A stretch of 64,000 nucleotides of DNA from Hypomesus transpacificus (GCF_021917145.1 NC_061082.1:11568237-11632236), one strand, 5' to 3'; positions 11,814 through 24,146 are shown, counted from the first letter of the stretch. Notes: generated by a model from the sequence alone, not told the origin. Program-made: numbers and translations.

Positions 11814-12248
11814 GGTTGTGTCTACTACCGCGCACTTGTGCACTTCGAGCACTGACTTTCAGTGCTTAGGGCGCTTCACTTACAAAACCAGAATAATTCA
11901 GTGCACTGAAAGTACCAGGATGGCGCACTGCAAACGGTCCAAAAAAACAGTGTACAACGATGGACACTACTCGCCCTAAACGGGCGCCATCTTGGCTATG
12001 TAGTGGAAAAGGAGGAGCCCTTTCGGCAGCTTTTTCCACGTAAGTGGAGAAGCGCGTTCATTTTGGCAGGTTTTGCGGGTGTGGCGAGCAGATTTGCGTC
12101 TGTCACTTCCACCAAGTGTTTAACGTAGCAGTGTTCCATTTGAGACAGCACTTATCAGCGACAGAGTGCACTCAATATGTAAGTGCACTGTTTTGCAGGG
12201 CACTGTATTGCAGTGTACTTCATAAATTGCGCGGTAGTAGACACAGCC
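11814..12248. mobile_element. Harbinger-like MITE, copy 1
   Basis: A 435-bp insert with inverted ends ggttgtgtctactaccgcgc and gcgcggtagtagacacagcc (one mismatch) and a 3-bp TAA target duplication. Comparison with the empty site at about 24670 fixes the ends. The TAA duplication suggests the PIF/Harbinger superfamily. The inside has several gtgcact words and no transposase. Confidence 0.8.
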
Positions 12249-12666
12249 TAACTGTGCCACTCGATGCTTAGTCATGACAGAGTGATATTGCAGTGGTGTA
12301 CATATTGCTACAAACCTGTCATAGGCCATCACAGCTAGCAGACAAGTACTCAATGCAAAAAGAAGAATATATGACAAAAACCTGAAACAGACATGCTGCA
12401 TAGGAGATGACCTGCAAACGAGACAGCAGATCCATCAGAAATTTGGGGTAGAATCCTGCAATACCAAAAAGTCCAATAATGCACAAATTACAAAGAAAGA
12501 TATACATCGGCACATGAAAGATTCTGTTAGAAATTATAGTCAAGATGACCGTAACATTAACTAGCACAATGATACAGTAACACAATAAAGTGAAAGAAAA
12601 GACAGGGACCCTGTAGTCTGTTATGTCTCCAAACCCAGACAGCGTGAATACTGTTACTACTGACAT

Positions 12667-13371
12667 ATTTTCAATTTTGCAAAAAGAATAAGACTAAATT
12701 AAGACCAAGCTATCTGCAAAGAAATGGAGAGTCCCTTTCATTTATTATCCGTATTGAAGGTTTGATCTTAACAAAGTATGATACCCAGTTAATATTAAAC
12801 CTTACATTACACACAAGATAAGCAAAGAGTCGTTGCACCATGTGAAGCCTGTGCTATGAAATTACATCTTTGGTTCTTTTCACCATGTTCTTCATTTATT
12901 CTCTCCCAGATGCATATTCAAATCTGAAAATGTGATTTGTCCAATAAGGAAGTGGGAACAGTGTTGTGGATTGAGATTGTAGATCTAGTCAACACACTAT
13001 GATGTTGGGAGTATGTGATGTAACATATCACAACACAATATTATTTTACTGACTGCTTTGCTTTGTCTTTTTCTTAACAGACTGTAGATGCATGTGCTGG
13101 TGTTTTAAAATAAATGTTCCCCCAAACATTCTTGAACTTCGTAAGATAACTAAGACATAGAAAATTATGTAAATGTTGTTAAAAAGTATAATCAAATCGA
13201 CATGTATTTTTATAGCCCTTTTTACAAGCAATGTCACAGAGGGCTTCACATACAGCCATAGAACTGCCCCATAACCAACCTCAACCCTCAAGGATATTCA
13301 AATATGTATGATATGTATAATTTACTACACCCAGCTCTTCTCTATTTTCGGTACCTACTTCTACCGATGCA
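12667..13371. other. Spacer between Y and X in unit 1 (same in units 2 and 3)
   Basis: This is the upstream flank of Y and downstream flank of X. It is AT-rich with no gene. Counterparts are 17023-17727 and 21379-22083, and a diverged version follows Y4 to about 25735. The word gcccttttt near 13215 and the ORF at 13046-13291 have no family features. Confidence 0.6.
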
Positions 13372-14358
13372 TTAGATACAATTTGCCTTTTTCAAACATG
13401 GATGCAGCATTCTGCTACGGATTTGAGTCAGGGTAAGACCATAAATTAGGGGGTTAAACAGTGGAGGAATCATAACAATTTCTATGGAAAAGAAGTTCAG
13501 AAGACTTTGTTTTAAATCTACTGAGCCAAACCGCATAAACATAAGATCGAATAAAACTGCAATTATTACATTTAATAATGCCAGTAAATGTGGAACACAA
13601 GTCCTCACAAATTTTCCTCTGCTGTCTAAGGACTTCAAACATGATTTGATCAACAGAACGTAAGTGTACACAATAAAAATGCCAAGAAAAATATAGAAAA
13701 ATATACTTAAATATGCAACTACATTAGTTGGTGTGGTTGAAGTTATCCAACTAGTCGCAGAGCATGAGAGTTTAACTATCAGCCAACCTGCACAGTACAG
13801 TTTCTCTATGTGTGAGCCACACAATTTAAGTCTGGAAATAAATATAGCAATAGTACACATAAGACCTAAAGGAACAAGCCAGGAGAATGAGACTAACTGA
13901 ATGACATGCTTCTTAGTCATTATAGAGTGATACTGCAATGGTCTACATATTGCCACAGACCTGTCATAAGCCATCACTGTTAACAGACAAATGTCAATGC
14001 ACACAGAAGAGTATATTACTACAGCTTGAAACAGACATCCTGAATGAGAGATACTCTGATGATGAGACAGAATATCCAGCAGGAACTTGGGGTAGAATCC
14101 TGAAGTACCATAAAGTCCATTGATGCATAAATTACAAATAAAGACGTACATAGGCTCATGGAGATTTCTATCCATGGTGATGGTAACAGTAAGGGCAACA
14201 TTTACCATAATAATAACACAGTAAAACAGTAAAGTGAAACAGAATACCGTTACTCTGTAGTCTAATAGCTCCTCGAACCCAGACAGAGATAGTTCTATTG
14301 CAGATGACACATTTTCCATTTCAAACGAAGACAAAAAAAATTGGACCCTTTGCAACAT
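13372..14358 (-). CDS. Olfactory receptor, X type, unit 1 (intact)
   Basis: This is a seven-transmembrane G-protein-coupled odorant receptor, expected in olfactory neuron cilia. The frame is 328 codons. The likely start is the internal Met of MENVSS (codon 14, at 14319), which gives 315 residues, the usual OR length, and puts an N-V-S glycosylation sequon at the N-terminus. In the 328-residue numbering: TM1 about 37-61, TM2 with PMYVFICNLCINGL 69-82, loop cysteine 108, TM3 end MAYDRSVAICRPLQY 129-143, cysteine 180 in CGSHIEKLYC, TM6 RTCVPHLLALLN, TM7 PPLFNPLIYGL 298-308. The DRY motif reads DRS, shared by all three X copies, so G-protein coupling may be altered. The wording fits fish-type ORs; the exact subfamily is unresolved. 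Confidence 0.95.
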   Translation of the reverse strand: MLQRVQFFLSSFEMENVSSAIELSLSGFEELLDYRVTVFCFTLLFYCVIIMVNVALTVTITMDRNLHEPMYVFICNLCINGLYGTSGFYPKFLLDILSHHQSISHSGCLFQAVVIYSSVCIDICLLTVMAYDRSVAICRPLQYHSIMTKKHVIQLVSFSWLVPLGLMCTIAIFISRLKLCGSHIEKLYCAGWLIVKLSCSATSWITSTTPTNVVAYLSIFFYIFLGIFIVYTYVLLIKSCLKSLDSRGKFVRTCVPHLLALLNVIIAVLFDLMFMRFGSVDLKQSLLNFFSIEIVMIPPLFNPLIYGLTLTQIRSRMLHPCLKKANCI

Positions 14359-15442
14359 TTATGAATGTGTCATCTCTCTTGTTTGATAATCTATGTTTAC
14401 TTAATAGTAATATTAAATAAGATATCCCTCATTACATTAAACTTAGCATTACATGTACAGTCTAAAAAAGATATAGATTATTTGGGCAGATATAAAATTA
14501 GTTATTATATACTGTTGATGTTAAGTCTGTGCTGTGTAGTTCCAGCCACTATTCTAACCCTTGCTGACTGTCAGTTTGGTCCCGATCTAATCGTATATAC
14601 ACATGAGCAGGTTGTTATGAGATTCAATGTGTCCAATCGGTGATCTGACCTTACGTCATCTTGTAAATCCAGTGAGCTTTCATCTGACAGTAACTCTGAA
14701 GTTCATAATATTGCCAGATCATTGATGCAGACTAGAGACAGCATAACAATATGGACACATTCATTCAGTGCTAATTGGTTCTATGATAAAGATTCAGATA
14801 CACAATAACAACGGTTGCCCAAACCCACTCTTTTATTGTAAAATTAAAATAAAGTACAAACATAGTGTATATACACTAAACTTCAAGCTCAAAATACAAT
14901 AAGTACCACAAGAAAAATATGGTTATAAACAACTTTTTTTCTTTTCTGTGCATTAATAATAAAAGGAGATCAGGCAGATTTGTGTGAGGCTTTGCATCTG
15001 AAGTCTCAGGAATGTTTGGTAAACTAAATATTTGTGCAACAAAACATGTTAACAATTCTATGAACAAGTTATCCTGCAACAAGTACACTTTAGTACACTA
15101 TCACTAAGGTGAGTTGGCTCAGAACTGGGTCAGATTCTAACTGGATCACTCATGTAAACAAACAGAGCTAGATCAATGACACACTTCCCATTCCTCCACA
15201 TCTCCCTGAAACCACTAGTTTTATTTAAAATAAAAAGCACATCGTAACTGTTGTGGGGCTGGGCCAAGATAGAACTCAGAATTGCTTTTTTCTGAGCAAA
15301 CCTTTGTCAACTGTCAACCCCAAAGTCAATGACACAGCTTAGCAAATTTGCAACCTCTAGAATAAAAATGTTTGTGTAAGGTTTAATTTCCCTATGACCC
15401 ACCTTTGATGGTACCTCCCGTTTAATTATACTCAACACACTG
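14359..15442. other. Spacer upstream of X in unit 1 (same in units 2 and 3)
   Basis: No gene is seen. This stretch should hold the X promoter (minus strand), but I could not single out a TATA box or a splice pair. Counterparts are 18715-19798 and 23071-24154. A minus-strand AATAAA lies near 14830, but no transcript leading to it is evident. Confidence 0.5.
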
Positions 15443-15819
15443 TTATTTATTCCTCGAACATCTACACAGTATTTTATTGCGAATTTGAGTTAATGTCAGA
15501 CCATAAATTAGGGGGTTGAATAATGGAGGACCTATTAGAATTTGAACAGCCAATAAGTTTTGAAGGCTCTGTGGCAAATCGCTTGAGCCATAACGCATAT
15601 GCATAACATCAAATAGAGTAGCAATTGTAATGTTAAATAACGCAAATAAATGTGGCAAACAAGTACTCATGAACTTTCCTCTGTTTTCCAAGGACTTAAA
15701 ACATGATCTGATCAACTGCATGTAAGAGCAAACTATGAAAATGCCACGAAAAATATAAAACAATATTGTTACATATGCAACTACATTGGTTGGTGTGGAT
15801 GAAGTTACCCAACTGGTCG

Positions 15820-16026
15820 TGTAACCTGTGTGAATCGGTGAAACTCACTCCTCAGGTATGTAATGGGCCACCCGCGTCAACAAATAGCTAGCTTTTCTTT
15901 GGTGTAGTTGGTAGTGGTTGCGCTTGGAAGTCGAGAGGTGGCAGGTTCGACTCCCCGTGGGGGTGAACATTGGCCAGATACCTCTGACTGAGCTTGCAAT
16001 ACCACGTCCGTTACATACGCGTCACA
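15820..16026 (+). mobile_element. tRNA-derived SINE-like insert, copy 2
   Basis: Same insert as at 11464. Box A-like motif at 15900-15911, box B ggttcgactcc at 15944-15954, and gtcg duplications at 15816-15819 and 16027-16030. Confidence 0.65.
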
Positions 16027-16169
16027 GTCGCATCACATGACAATTTAGCAACCAACCAGTTAGCACAGTAGAGTTTCTGTATGTGTGAGCCACACAACCT
16101 CAGTTGGGAAGTAAATATAATAGCACTAGCTATAAGGCCAAAAGGAGCAATCCAGGAGAAAGAGACTAA

Positions 16170-16604
16170 GGTTGTGTCTACTACCGCGCACTTGTGCACT
16201 TCGAGCACTGACTTTCAGTGCTTAGGGCGCTTCACTTACAAAACCAGAATAATTCAGTGCACTGAAAGTACCAGGATGGCGCACTGCAAACGGTCCAAAA
16301 AAACAGCGTACAACGATGGACACTACTCGCCCTAAACGGGCGCCATCTTGGCTATGTAGTGGAAAAGGAGGAGCCCTTTCGGCAGCTTTTTCCACGTAAG
16401 TGGAGAAGCGCGTTCATTTTGGCAGGTTTTGCGGGTGTGGCGAGCAGATTTGCGTCTGTCACTTCCACCAAGTGTTTAACGTAGCAGTGTTCCATTTGAG
16501 ACAGCACTTATCAGCGACAGAGTGCACTCAATATGTAAGTGCACTGTTTTGCAGGGCACTGTATTGCAGTGTACTTCATAAATTGCGCGGTAGTAGACAC
16601 AGCC
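16170..16604. mobile_element. Harbinger-like MITE, copy 2
   Basis: Same MITE as at 11814, with TAA duplications at 16167-16169 and 16605-16607. Confidence 0.8.
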
Positions 16605-17727
16605 TAACTGTGCCACTCGCTGCTTAGTCATGACAGAGTGATATTGCAGTGGTGTACATATTGCTACAAACCTGTCATAGGCCATCACAGCTAGCAGACA
16701 AGTACTCAATGCAAAAAGAAGAATATATGACAAAAACCTGAAACAGACATGCTGCATAGGAGATGACCTGCAAACGAGACAGCAGATCCATCAGAAATTT
16801 GGGGTAGAATCCTGCAATACCAAAAAGTCCAATAATGCACAAATTACAAAGAAAGATATACATCGGCACATGAAAGATTCTGTTAGAAATTATAGTCAAG
16901 ATGACCGTAACATTAACTAGCACAATGATACAGTAACACAATAAAGTGAAAGAAAAGACAGGGACCCTGTAGTCTGTTATGTCTCCAAACCCAGACAGCG
17001 TGAATACTGTTACTACTGACATATTTTCAATTTTGCAAAAAGAATAAGACTAAATTAAGACCAAGCTATCTGCAAAGAAATGGAGAGTCCCTTTCATTTA
17101 TTATCCGTATTGAAGGTTTGATCTTAACAAAGTATGATACCCAGTTAATATTAAACCTTACATTACACACAAGATAAGCAAAGAGTCGTTGCACCATGTG
17201 AAGCCTGTGCTATGAAATTACATCTTTGGTTCTTTTCACCATGTTCTTCATTTATTCTCTCCCAGATGCATATTCAAATCTGAAAATGTGATTTGTCCAA
17301 TAAGGAAGTGGGAACAGTGTTGTGGATTGAGATTGTAGATCTAGTCAACACACTATGATGTTGGGAGTATGTGATGTAACATATCACAACACAATATTAT
17401 TTTACTGACTGCTTTGCTTTGTCTTTTTCTTAACAGACTGTAGATGCATGTGCTGGTGTTTTAAAATAAATGTTCCCCCAAACATTCTTGAGATTCGTAA
17501 GATAACTAAGACATAGAAAATTATGTAAATGTTGTTAAAAAGTATAATCAAATCGACATGTATTTTTATAGCCCTTTTTACAAGCAATGTCACAGAGGGC
17601 TTCACATACAGCCATAGAACTGCCCCATAACCAACCTCAACCCTCAAGGATATTCAAATATGTATGATATGTATAATTTACTACACCCAGCTCTTCTCTA
17701 TTTTCGGTACCTACTTCTACCGATGCA

Positions 17728-18714
17728 TTAGATACAATTTGCCTTTTTCAAACATGGATGCAGCATTCTGCTACGGATTTGAGTCAGGGTAAGACCATAA
17801 ATTAGGGGGTTAAACAGTGGAGGAATCATAACAATTTCTATGGAAAAGAAGTTCAGAAGACTTTGTTTTAAATCTACTGAGCCAAACCGCATAAACATAA
17901 GATCGAATAAAACTGCAATTATTACATTTAATAATGCCAGTAAATGTGGAACACAAGTCCTCACAAATTTTCCTCTGCTGTCTAAGGACTTCAAACATGA
18001 TTTGATCAACAGAACGTAAGTGTACACAATAAAAATGCCAAGAAAAATATAGAAAAATATACTTAAATATGCAACTACATTAGTTGGTGTGGTTGAAGTT
18101 ATCCAACTAGTCGCAGAGCATGAGAGTTTAACTATCAGCCAACCTGCACAGTACAGTTTCTCTATGTGTGAGCCACACAATTTAAGTCTGGAAATAAATA
18201 TAGCAATAGTACACATAAGACCTAAAGGAACAAGCCAGGAGAATGAGACTAACTGAATGACATGCTTCTTAGTCATTATAGAGTGATACTGCAATGGTCT
18301 ACATATTGCCACAGACCTGTCATAAGCCATCACTGTTAACAGACAAATGTCAATGCACACAGAAGAGTATATTACTACAGCTTGAAACAGACATCCTGAA
18401 TGAGAGATACTCTGATGATGAGACAGAATATCCAGCAGGAACTTGGGGTAGAATCCTGAAGTACCATAAAGTCCATTGATGCATAAATTACAAATAAAGA
18501 CGTACATAGGCTCATGGAGATTTCTATCCATGGTGATGGTAACAGTAAGGGCAACATTTACCATAATAATAACACAGTAAAACAGTAAAGTGAAACAGAA
18601 TACCGTTACTCTGTAGTCTAATAGCTCCTCGAACCCAGACAGAGATAGTTCTATTGCAGATGACACATTTTCCATTTCAAACGAAGACAAAAAAAATTGG
18701 ACCCTTTGCAACAT
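17728..18714 (-). CDS. Olfactory receptor, X type, unit 2 (intact)
   Basis: The translation is identical to the unit 1 X receptor over all 328 codons, including the DRS variant in TM3. The preferred start is the MENVSS Met at 18675. Identity at the protein level with an intact frame is what a very recent duplication gives; gene conversion is another possibility. Confidence 0.95.
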   Translation of the reverse strand: MLQRVQFFLSSFEMENVSSAIELSLSGFEELLDYRVTVFCFTLLFYCVIIMVNVALTVTITMDRNLHEPMYVFICNLCINGLYGTSGFYPKFLLDILSHHQSISHSGCLFQAVVIYSSVCIDICLLTVMAYDRSVAICRPLQYHSIMTKKHVIQLVSFSWLVPLGLMCTIAIFISRLKLCGSHIEKLYCAGWLIVKLSCSATSWITSTTPTNVVAYLSIFFYIFLGIFIVYTYVLLIKSCLKSLDSRGKFVRTCVPHLLALLNVIIAVLFDLMFMRFGSVDLKQSLLNFFSIEIVMIPPLFNPLIYGLTLTQIRSRMLHPCLKKANCI

Positions 18715-20175
18715 TTATGAATGTGTCATCTCTCTTGTTTGATAATCTATGTTTACTTAATAGTAATATTAAATAAGATATCCCTCATTACATTAAACTT
18801 AGCATTACATGTACAGTCTAAAAAAGATATAGATTATTTGGGCAGATATAAAATTAGTTATTATATACTGTTGATGTTAAGTCTGTGCTGTGTAGTTCCA
18901 GCCACTATTCTAACCCTTGCTGACTGTCAGTTTGGTCCCGATCTAATCGTATATACACATGAGCAGGTTGTTATGAGATTCAATGTGTCCAATCGGTGAT
19001 CTGACCTTACGTCATCTTGTAAATCCAGTGAGCTTTCATCTGACAGTAACTCTGAAGTTCATAATATTGCCAGATCATTGATGCAGACTAGAGACAGCAT
19101 AACAATATGGACACATTCATTCAGTGCTAATTGGTTCTATGATAAAGATTCAGATACACAATAACAACGGTTGCCCAAACCCACTCTTTTATTGTAAAAT
19201 TAAAATAAAGTACAAACATAGTGTATATACACTAAACTTCAAGCTCAAAATACAATAAGTACCACAAGAAAAATATGGTTATAAACAACTTTTTTTCTTT
19301 TCTGTGCATTAATAATAAAAGGAGATCAGGCAGATTTGTGTGAGGCTTTGCATCTGAAGTCTCAGGAATGTTTGGTAAACTAAATATTTGTGCAACAAAA
19401 CATGTTAACAATTCTATGAACAAGTTATCCTGCAACAAGTACACTTTAGTACACTATCACTAAGGTGAGTTGGCTCAGAACTGGGTCAGATTCTAACTGG
19501 ATCACTCATGTAAACAAACAGAGCTAGATCAATGACACACTTCCCATTCCTCCACATCTCCCTGAAACCACTAGTTTTATTTAAAATAAAAAGCACATCG
19601 TAACTGTTGTGGGGCTGGGCCAAGATAGAACTCAGAATTGCTTTTTTCTGAGCAAACCTTTGTCAACTGTCAACCCCAAAGTCAATGACACAGCTTAGCA
19701 AATTTGCAACCTCTAGAATAAAAATGTTTGTGTAAGGTTTAATTTCCCTATGACCCACCTTTGATGGTACCTCCCGTTTAATTATACTCAACACACTGTT
19801 ATTTATTCCTCGAACATCTACACAGTATTTTATTGCGAATTTGAGTTAATGTCAGACCATAAATTAGGGGGTTGAATAATGGAGGACCTATTAGAATTTG
19901 AACAGCCAATAAGTTTTGAAGGCTCTGTGGCAAATCGCTTGAGCCATAACGCATATGCATAACATCAAATAGAGTAGCAATTGTAATGTTAAATAACGCA
20001 AATAAATGTGGCAAACAAGTACTCATGAACTTTCCTCTGTTTTCCAAGGACTTAAAACATGATCTGATCAACTGCATGTAAGAGCAAACTATGAAAATGC
20101 CACGAAAAATATAAAACAATATTGTTACATATGCAACTACATTGGTTGGTGTGGATGAAGTTACCCAACTGGTCG

Positions 20176-20382
20176 TGTAACCTGTGTGAATCGGTGAAAC
20201 TCACTCCTCAGGTATGTAATGGGCCACCCGCGTCAACAAATAGCTAGCTTTTCTTTGGTGTAGTTGGTAGTGGTTGCGCTTGGAAGTCGAGAGGTGGCAG
20301 GTTCGACTCCCCGTGGGGGTGAACATTGGCCAGATACCTCTGACTGAGCTTGCAATACCACGTCCGTTACATACGCGTCACA
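20176..20382 (+). mobile_element. tRNA-derived SINE-like insert, copy 3
   Basis: Same insert as at 11464 and 15820, at the same site in the unit 3 Y pseudogene. Confidence 0.65.
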
Positions 20383-20525
20383 GTCGCATCACATGACAAT
20401 TTAGCAACCAACCAGTTAGCACAGTAGAGTTTCTGTATGTGTGAGCCACACAACCTCAGTTGGGAAGTAAATATAATAGCACTAGCTATAAGGCCAAAAG
20501 GAGCAATCCAGGAGAAAGAGACTAA

Positions 20526-20960
20526 GGTTGTGTCTACTACCGCGCACTTGTGCACTTCGAGCACTGACTTTCAGTGCTTAGGGCGCTTCACTTACAAAAC
20601 CAGAATAATTCAGTGCACTGAAAGTACCAGGATGGCGCACTGCAAACGGTCCAAAAAAACAGCGTACAACGATGGACACTACTCGCCCTAAACGGGCGCC
20701 ATCTTGGCTATGTAGTGGAAAAGGAGGAGCCCTTTCGGCAGCTTTTTCCACGTAAGTGGAGAAGCGCGTTCATTTTGGCAGGTTTTGCGGGTGTGGCGAG
20801 CAGATTTGCGTCTGTCACTTCCACCAAGTGTTTAACGTAGCAGTGTTCCATTTGAGACAGCACTTATCAGCGACAGAGTGCACTCAATATGTAAGTGCAC
20901 TGTTTTGCAGGGCACTGTATTGCAGTGTACTTCATAAATTGCGCGGTAGTAGACACAGCC
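20526..20960. mobile_element. Harbinger-like MITE, copy 3
   Basis: Same MITE as at 11814 and 16170, at the same TAA site. Confidence 0.8.
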
Positions 20961-22083
20961 TAACTGTGCCACTCGCTGCTTAGTCATGACAGAGTGATAT
21001 TGCAGTGGTGTACATATTGCTACAAACCTGTCATAGGCCATCACAGCTAGCAGACAAGTACTCAATGCAAAAAGAAGAATATATGACAAAAACCTGAAAC
21101 AGACATGCTGCATAGGAGATGACCTGCAAACGAGACAGCAGATCCATCAGAAATTTGGGGTAGAATCCTGCAATACCAAAAAGTCCAATAATGCACAAAT
21201 TACAAAGAAAGATATACATCGGCACATGAAAGATTCTGTTAGAAATTATAGTCAAGATGACCGTAACATTAACTAGCACAATGATACAGTAACACAATAA
21301 AGTGAAAGAAAAGACAGGGACCCTGTAGTCTGTTATGTCTCCAAACCCAGACAGCGTGAATACTGTTACTACTGACATATTTTCAATTTTGCAAAAAGAA
21401 TAAGACTAAATTAAGACCAAGCTATCTGCAAAGAAATGGAGAGTCCCTTTCATTTATTATCCGTATTGAAGGTTTGATCTTAACAAAGTATGATACCCAG
21501 TTAATATTAAACCTTACATTACACACAAGATAAGCAAAGAGTCGTTGCACCATGTGAAGCCTGTGCTATGAAATTACATCTTTGGTTCTTTTCACCATGT
21601 TCTTCATTTATTCTCTCCCAGATGCATATTCAAATCTGAAAATGTGATTTGTCCAATAAGGAAGTGGGAACAGTGTTGTGGATTGAGATTGTAGATCTAG
21701 TCAACACACTATGATGTTGGGAGTATGTGATGTAACATATCACAACACAATATTATTTTACTGACTGCTTTGCTTTGTCTTTTTCTTAACAGACTGTAGA
21801 TGCATGTGCTGGTGTTTTAAAATAAATGTTCCCCCAAACATTCTTGAGATTCGTAAGATAACTAAGACATAGAAAATTATGTAAATGTTGTTAAAAAGTA
21901 TAATCAAATCGACATGTATTTTTATAGCCCTTTTTACAAGCAATGTCACAGAGGGCTTCACATACAGCCATAGAACTGCCCCATAACCAACCTCAACCCT
22001 CAAGGATATTCAAATATGTATGATATGTATAATTTACTACACCCAGCTCTTCTCTATTTTCGGTACCTACTTCTACCGATGCA

Positions 22084-23070
22084 TTAGATACAATTTGCCT
22101 TTTTCAAACATGGATGCAGCATTCTGCTACGGATTTGAGTCAGGGTAAGACCATAAATTAGGGGGTTAAACAGTGGAGGAATCATAACAATTTCTATGGA
22201 AAAGAAGTTCAGAAGACTTTGTTTTAAATCTACTGAGCCAAACCGCATAAACATAAGATCGAATAAAACTGCAATTATTACATTTAATAATGCCAGTAAA
22301 TGTGGAACACAAGTCCTCACAAATTTTCCTCTGCTGTCTAAGGACTTCAAACATGATTTGATCAACAGAACGTAAGTGTACACAATAAAAATGCCAAGAA
22401 AAATATAGAAAAATATACTTAAATATGCAACTACATTAGTTGGTGTGGTTGAAGTTATCCAACTAGTCGCAGAGCATGAGAGTTTAACTATCAGCCAACC
22501 TGCACAGTACAGTTTCTCTATGTGTGAGCCACACAATTTAAGTCTGGAAATAAATATAGCAATAGTACACATAAGACCTAAAGGAACAAGCCAGGAGAAT
22601 GAGACTAACTGAATGACATGCTTCTTAGTCATTATAGAGTGATACTGCAATGGTCTACATATTGCCACAGACCTGTCATAAGCCATCACTGTTAACAGAC
22701 AAATGTCAATGCACACAGAAGAGTATATTACTACAGCTTGAAACAGACATCCTGAATGAGAGATACTCTGATGATGAGACAGAATATCCAGCAGGAACTT
22801 GGGGTAGAATCCTGAAGTACCATAAAGTCCATTGATGCATAAATTACAAATAAAGACGTACATAGGCTCATGGAGATTTCTATCCATGGTGATGGTAACA
22901 GTAAGGGCAACATTTACCATAATAATAACACAGTAAAACAGTAAAGTGAAACAGAATACCGTTACTCTGTAGTCTAATAGCTCCTCGAACCCAGACAGAG
23001 ATAGTTCTATTGCAGATGACACATTTTCCATTTCAAACAAAGACAAAAAAAATTGGACCCTTTGCAACAT
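22084..23070 (-). CDS. Olfactory receptor, X type, unit 3 (intact)
   Basis: Matches the other X receptors except for Leu instead of Ser at codon 11. That codon lies before the preferred start (MENVSS Met at 23031), so the mature receptors are probably identical. The DRS variant is present here too. Confidence 0.95.
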   Translation of the reverse strand: MLQRVQFFLSLFEMENVSSAIELSLSGFEELLDYRVTVFCFTLLFYCVIIMVNVALTVTITMDRNLHEPMYVFICNLCINGLYGTSGFYPKFLLDILSHHQSISHSGCLFQAVVIYSSVCIDICLLTVMAYDRSVAICRPLQYHSIMTKKHVIQLVSFSWLVPLGLMCTIAIFISRLKLCGSHIEKLYCAGWLIVKLSCSATSWITSTTPTNVVAYLSIFFYIFLGIFIVYTYVLLIKSCLKSLDSRGKFVRTCVPHLLALLNVIIAVLFDLMFMRFGSVDLKQSLLNFFSIEIVMIPPLFNPLIYGLTLTQIRSRMLHPCLKKANCI

Positions 23071-24146
23071 TTATGAATGTGTCATCTCTCTTGTTTGATA
23101 ATCTATGTTTACTTAATAGTAATATTAAATAAGATATCCCTCATTACATTAAACTTAGCATTACATGTACAGTCTAAAAAAGATATAGATTATTTGGGCA
23201 GATATAAAATTAGTTATTATATACTGTTGATGTTAAGTCTGTGCTGTGTAGTTCCAGCCACTATTCTAACCCTTGCTGACTGTCAGTTTGGTCCCGATCT
23301 AATCGTATATACACATGAGCAGGTTGTTATGAGATTCAATGTGTCCAATCGGTGATCTGACCTTACGTCATCTTGTAAATCCAGTGAGCTTTCATCTGAC
23401 AGTAACTCTGAAGTTCATAATATTGCCAGATCATTGATGCAGACTAGAGACAGCATAACAATATGGACACATTCATTCAGTGCTAATTGGTTCTATGATA
23501 AAGATTCAGATACACAATAACAACGGTTGCCCAAACCCACTCTTTTATTGTAAAATTAAAATAAAGTACAAACATAGTGTATATACACTAAACTTCAAGC
23601 TCAAAATACAATAAGTACCACAAGAAAAATATGGTTATAAACAACTTTTTTTCTTTTCTGTGCATTAATAATAAAAGGAGATCAGGCAGATTTGTGTGAG
23701 GCTTTGCATCTGAAGTCTCAGGAATGTTTGGTAAACTAAATATTTGTGCAACAAAACATGTTAACAATTCTATGAACAAGTTATCCTGCAACAAGTACAC
23801 TTTAGTACACTATCACTAAGGTGAGTTGGCTCAGAACTGGGTCAGATTCTAACTGGATCACTCATGTAAACAAACAGAGCTAGATCAATGACACACTTCC
23901 CATTCCTCCACATCTCCCTGAAACCACTAGTTTTATTTAAAATAAAAAGCACATCGTAACTGTTGTGGGGCTGGGCCAAGATAGAACTCAGAATTGCTTT
24001 TTTCTGAGCAAACCTTTGTCAACTGTCAACCCCAAAGTCAATGACACAGCTTAGCAAATTTGCAACCTCTAGAATAAAAATGTTTGTGTAAGGTTTAATT
24101 TCCCTATGACCCACCTTTGATGGTACCTCCCGTTTAATTATACTCA

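Larger units (their letters stand above)
11081..12666 (-). pseudogene. Y-type olfactory receptor pseudogene, unit 1
   Basis: This is the counterpart of the intact OR at 24155-25093. It starts with MSVVTVFTLSGFGDITDY (12666) and ends with PPLFNPLIYGL and a stop at 11081. Three lesions break it: a 1-bp insertion (gcattgaGtactt against gcattgatactt) at the end of TM3; a 435-bp MITE (11814-12248) between RVAQL and VSFSW near TM4; and a 207-bp tRNA-derived insert (11464-11670) within the CDATSWV region. All three are shared with units 2 and 3, so this gene died before the unit was amplified. The first Met of the intact copy is lost by substitution. Confidence 0.93.
11073..15434 (-). repeat. OR tandem repeat unit 1 (4.36 kb)
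   Basis: This is the first of three near-identical head-to-tail units with a 4356-bp period (6 bp longer here because of aggcct at about 11310). Each contains a broken Y-type OR, then an intact X-type OR, both on the minus strand. Unit 1 shares a few bases with unit 4 rather than with units 2 and 3 (for example cataatgcat and tggtaaac in the Y 3' end), so units 2 and 3 are the most recent pair. Confidence 0.95.
15443..17022 (-). pseudogene. Y-type olfactory receptor pseudogene, unit 2
   Basis: Carries the same three lesions as the unit 1 copy at the same places: the 1-bp insertion at the end of TM3, the MITE at 16170-16604 and the tRNA-derived insert at 15820-16026. Its last exon part reads MHMRYGSS where unit 1 and the intact Y4 read MHMHYGSS. 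Confidence 0.93.
15435..19790 (-). repeat. OR tandem repeat unit 2 (4356 bp)
   Basis: Head-to-tail copy of unit 1 with only scattered single-base differences visible by eye, for example gtgtacaacg in unit 1 but gcgtacaacg in units 2 and 3, and ctcgatgctt against ctcgctgctt. Confidence 0.95.
19799..21378 (-). pseudogene. Y-type olfactory receptor pseudogene, unit 3
   Basis: Has the same 1-bp insertion, MITE (20526-20960) and tRNA-derived insert (20176-20382) as units 1 and 2. The translated pieces match unit 2. Confidence 0.93.
19791..24146 (-). repeat. OR tandem repeat unit 3 (4356 bp)
   Basis: Third head-to-tail copy, almost the same as unit 2. One coding difference was noticed, the Ser-to-Leu change at codon 11 of the X frame. 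Confidence 0.95.

Noticed and set aside
11725-11979. Open frames at 11725-11979 and 12044-12271 (repeated in units 2 and 3)
   Set aside because: They cover the MITE and its flanks; conservation between units reflects the recent duplication, not selection.
13938-14123. Plus-strand open frames antisense to the X receptors (and copies at 18294 and 22650)
   Set aside because: They run across conserved OR codons in reverse; the same shadow appears opposite the pseudogene at 2852.
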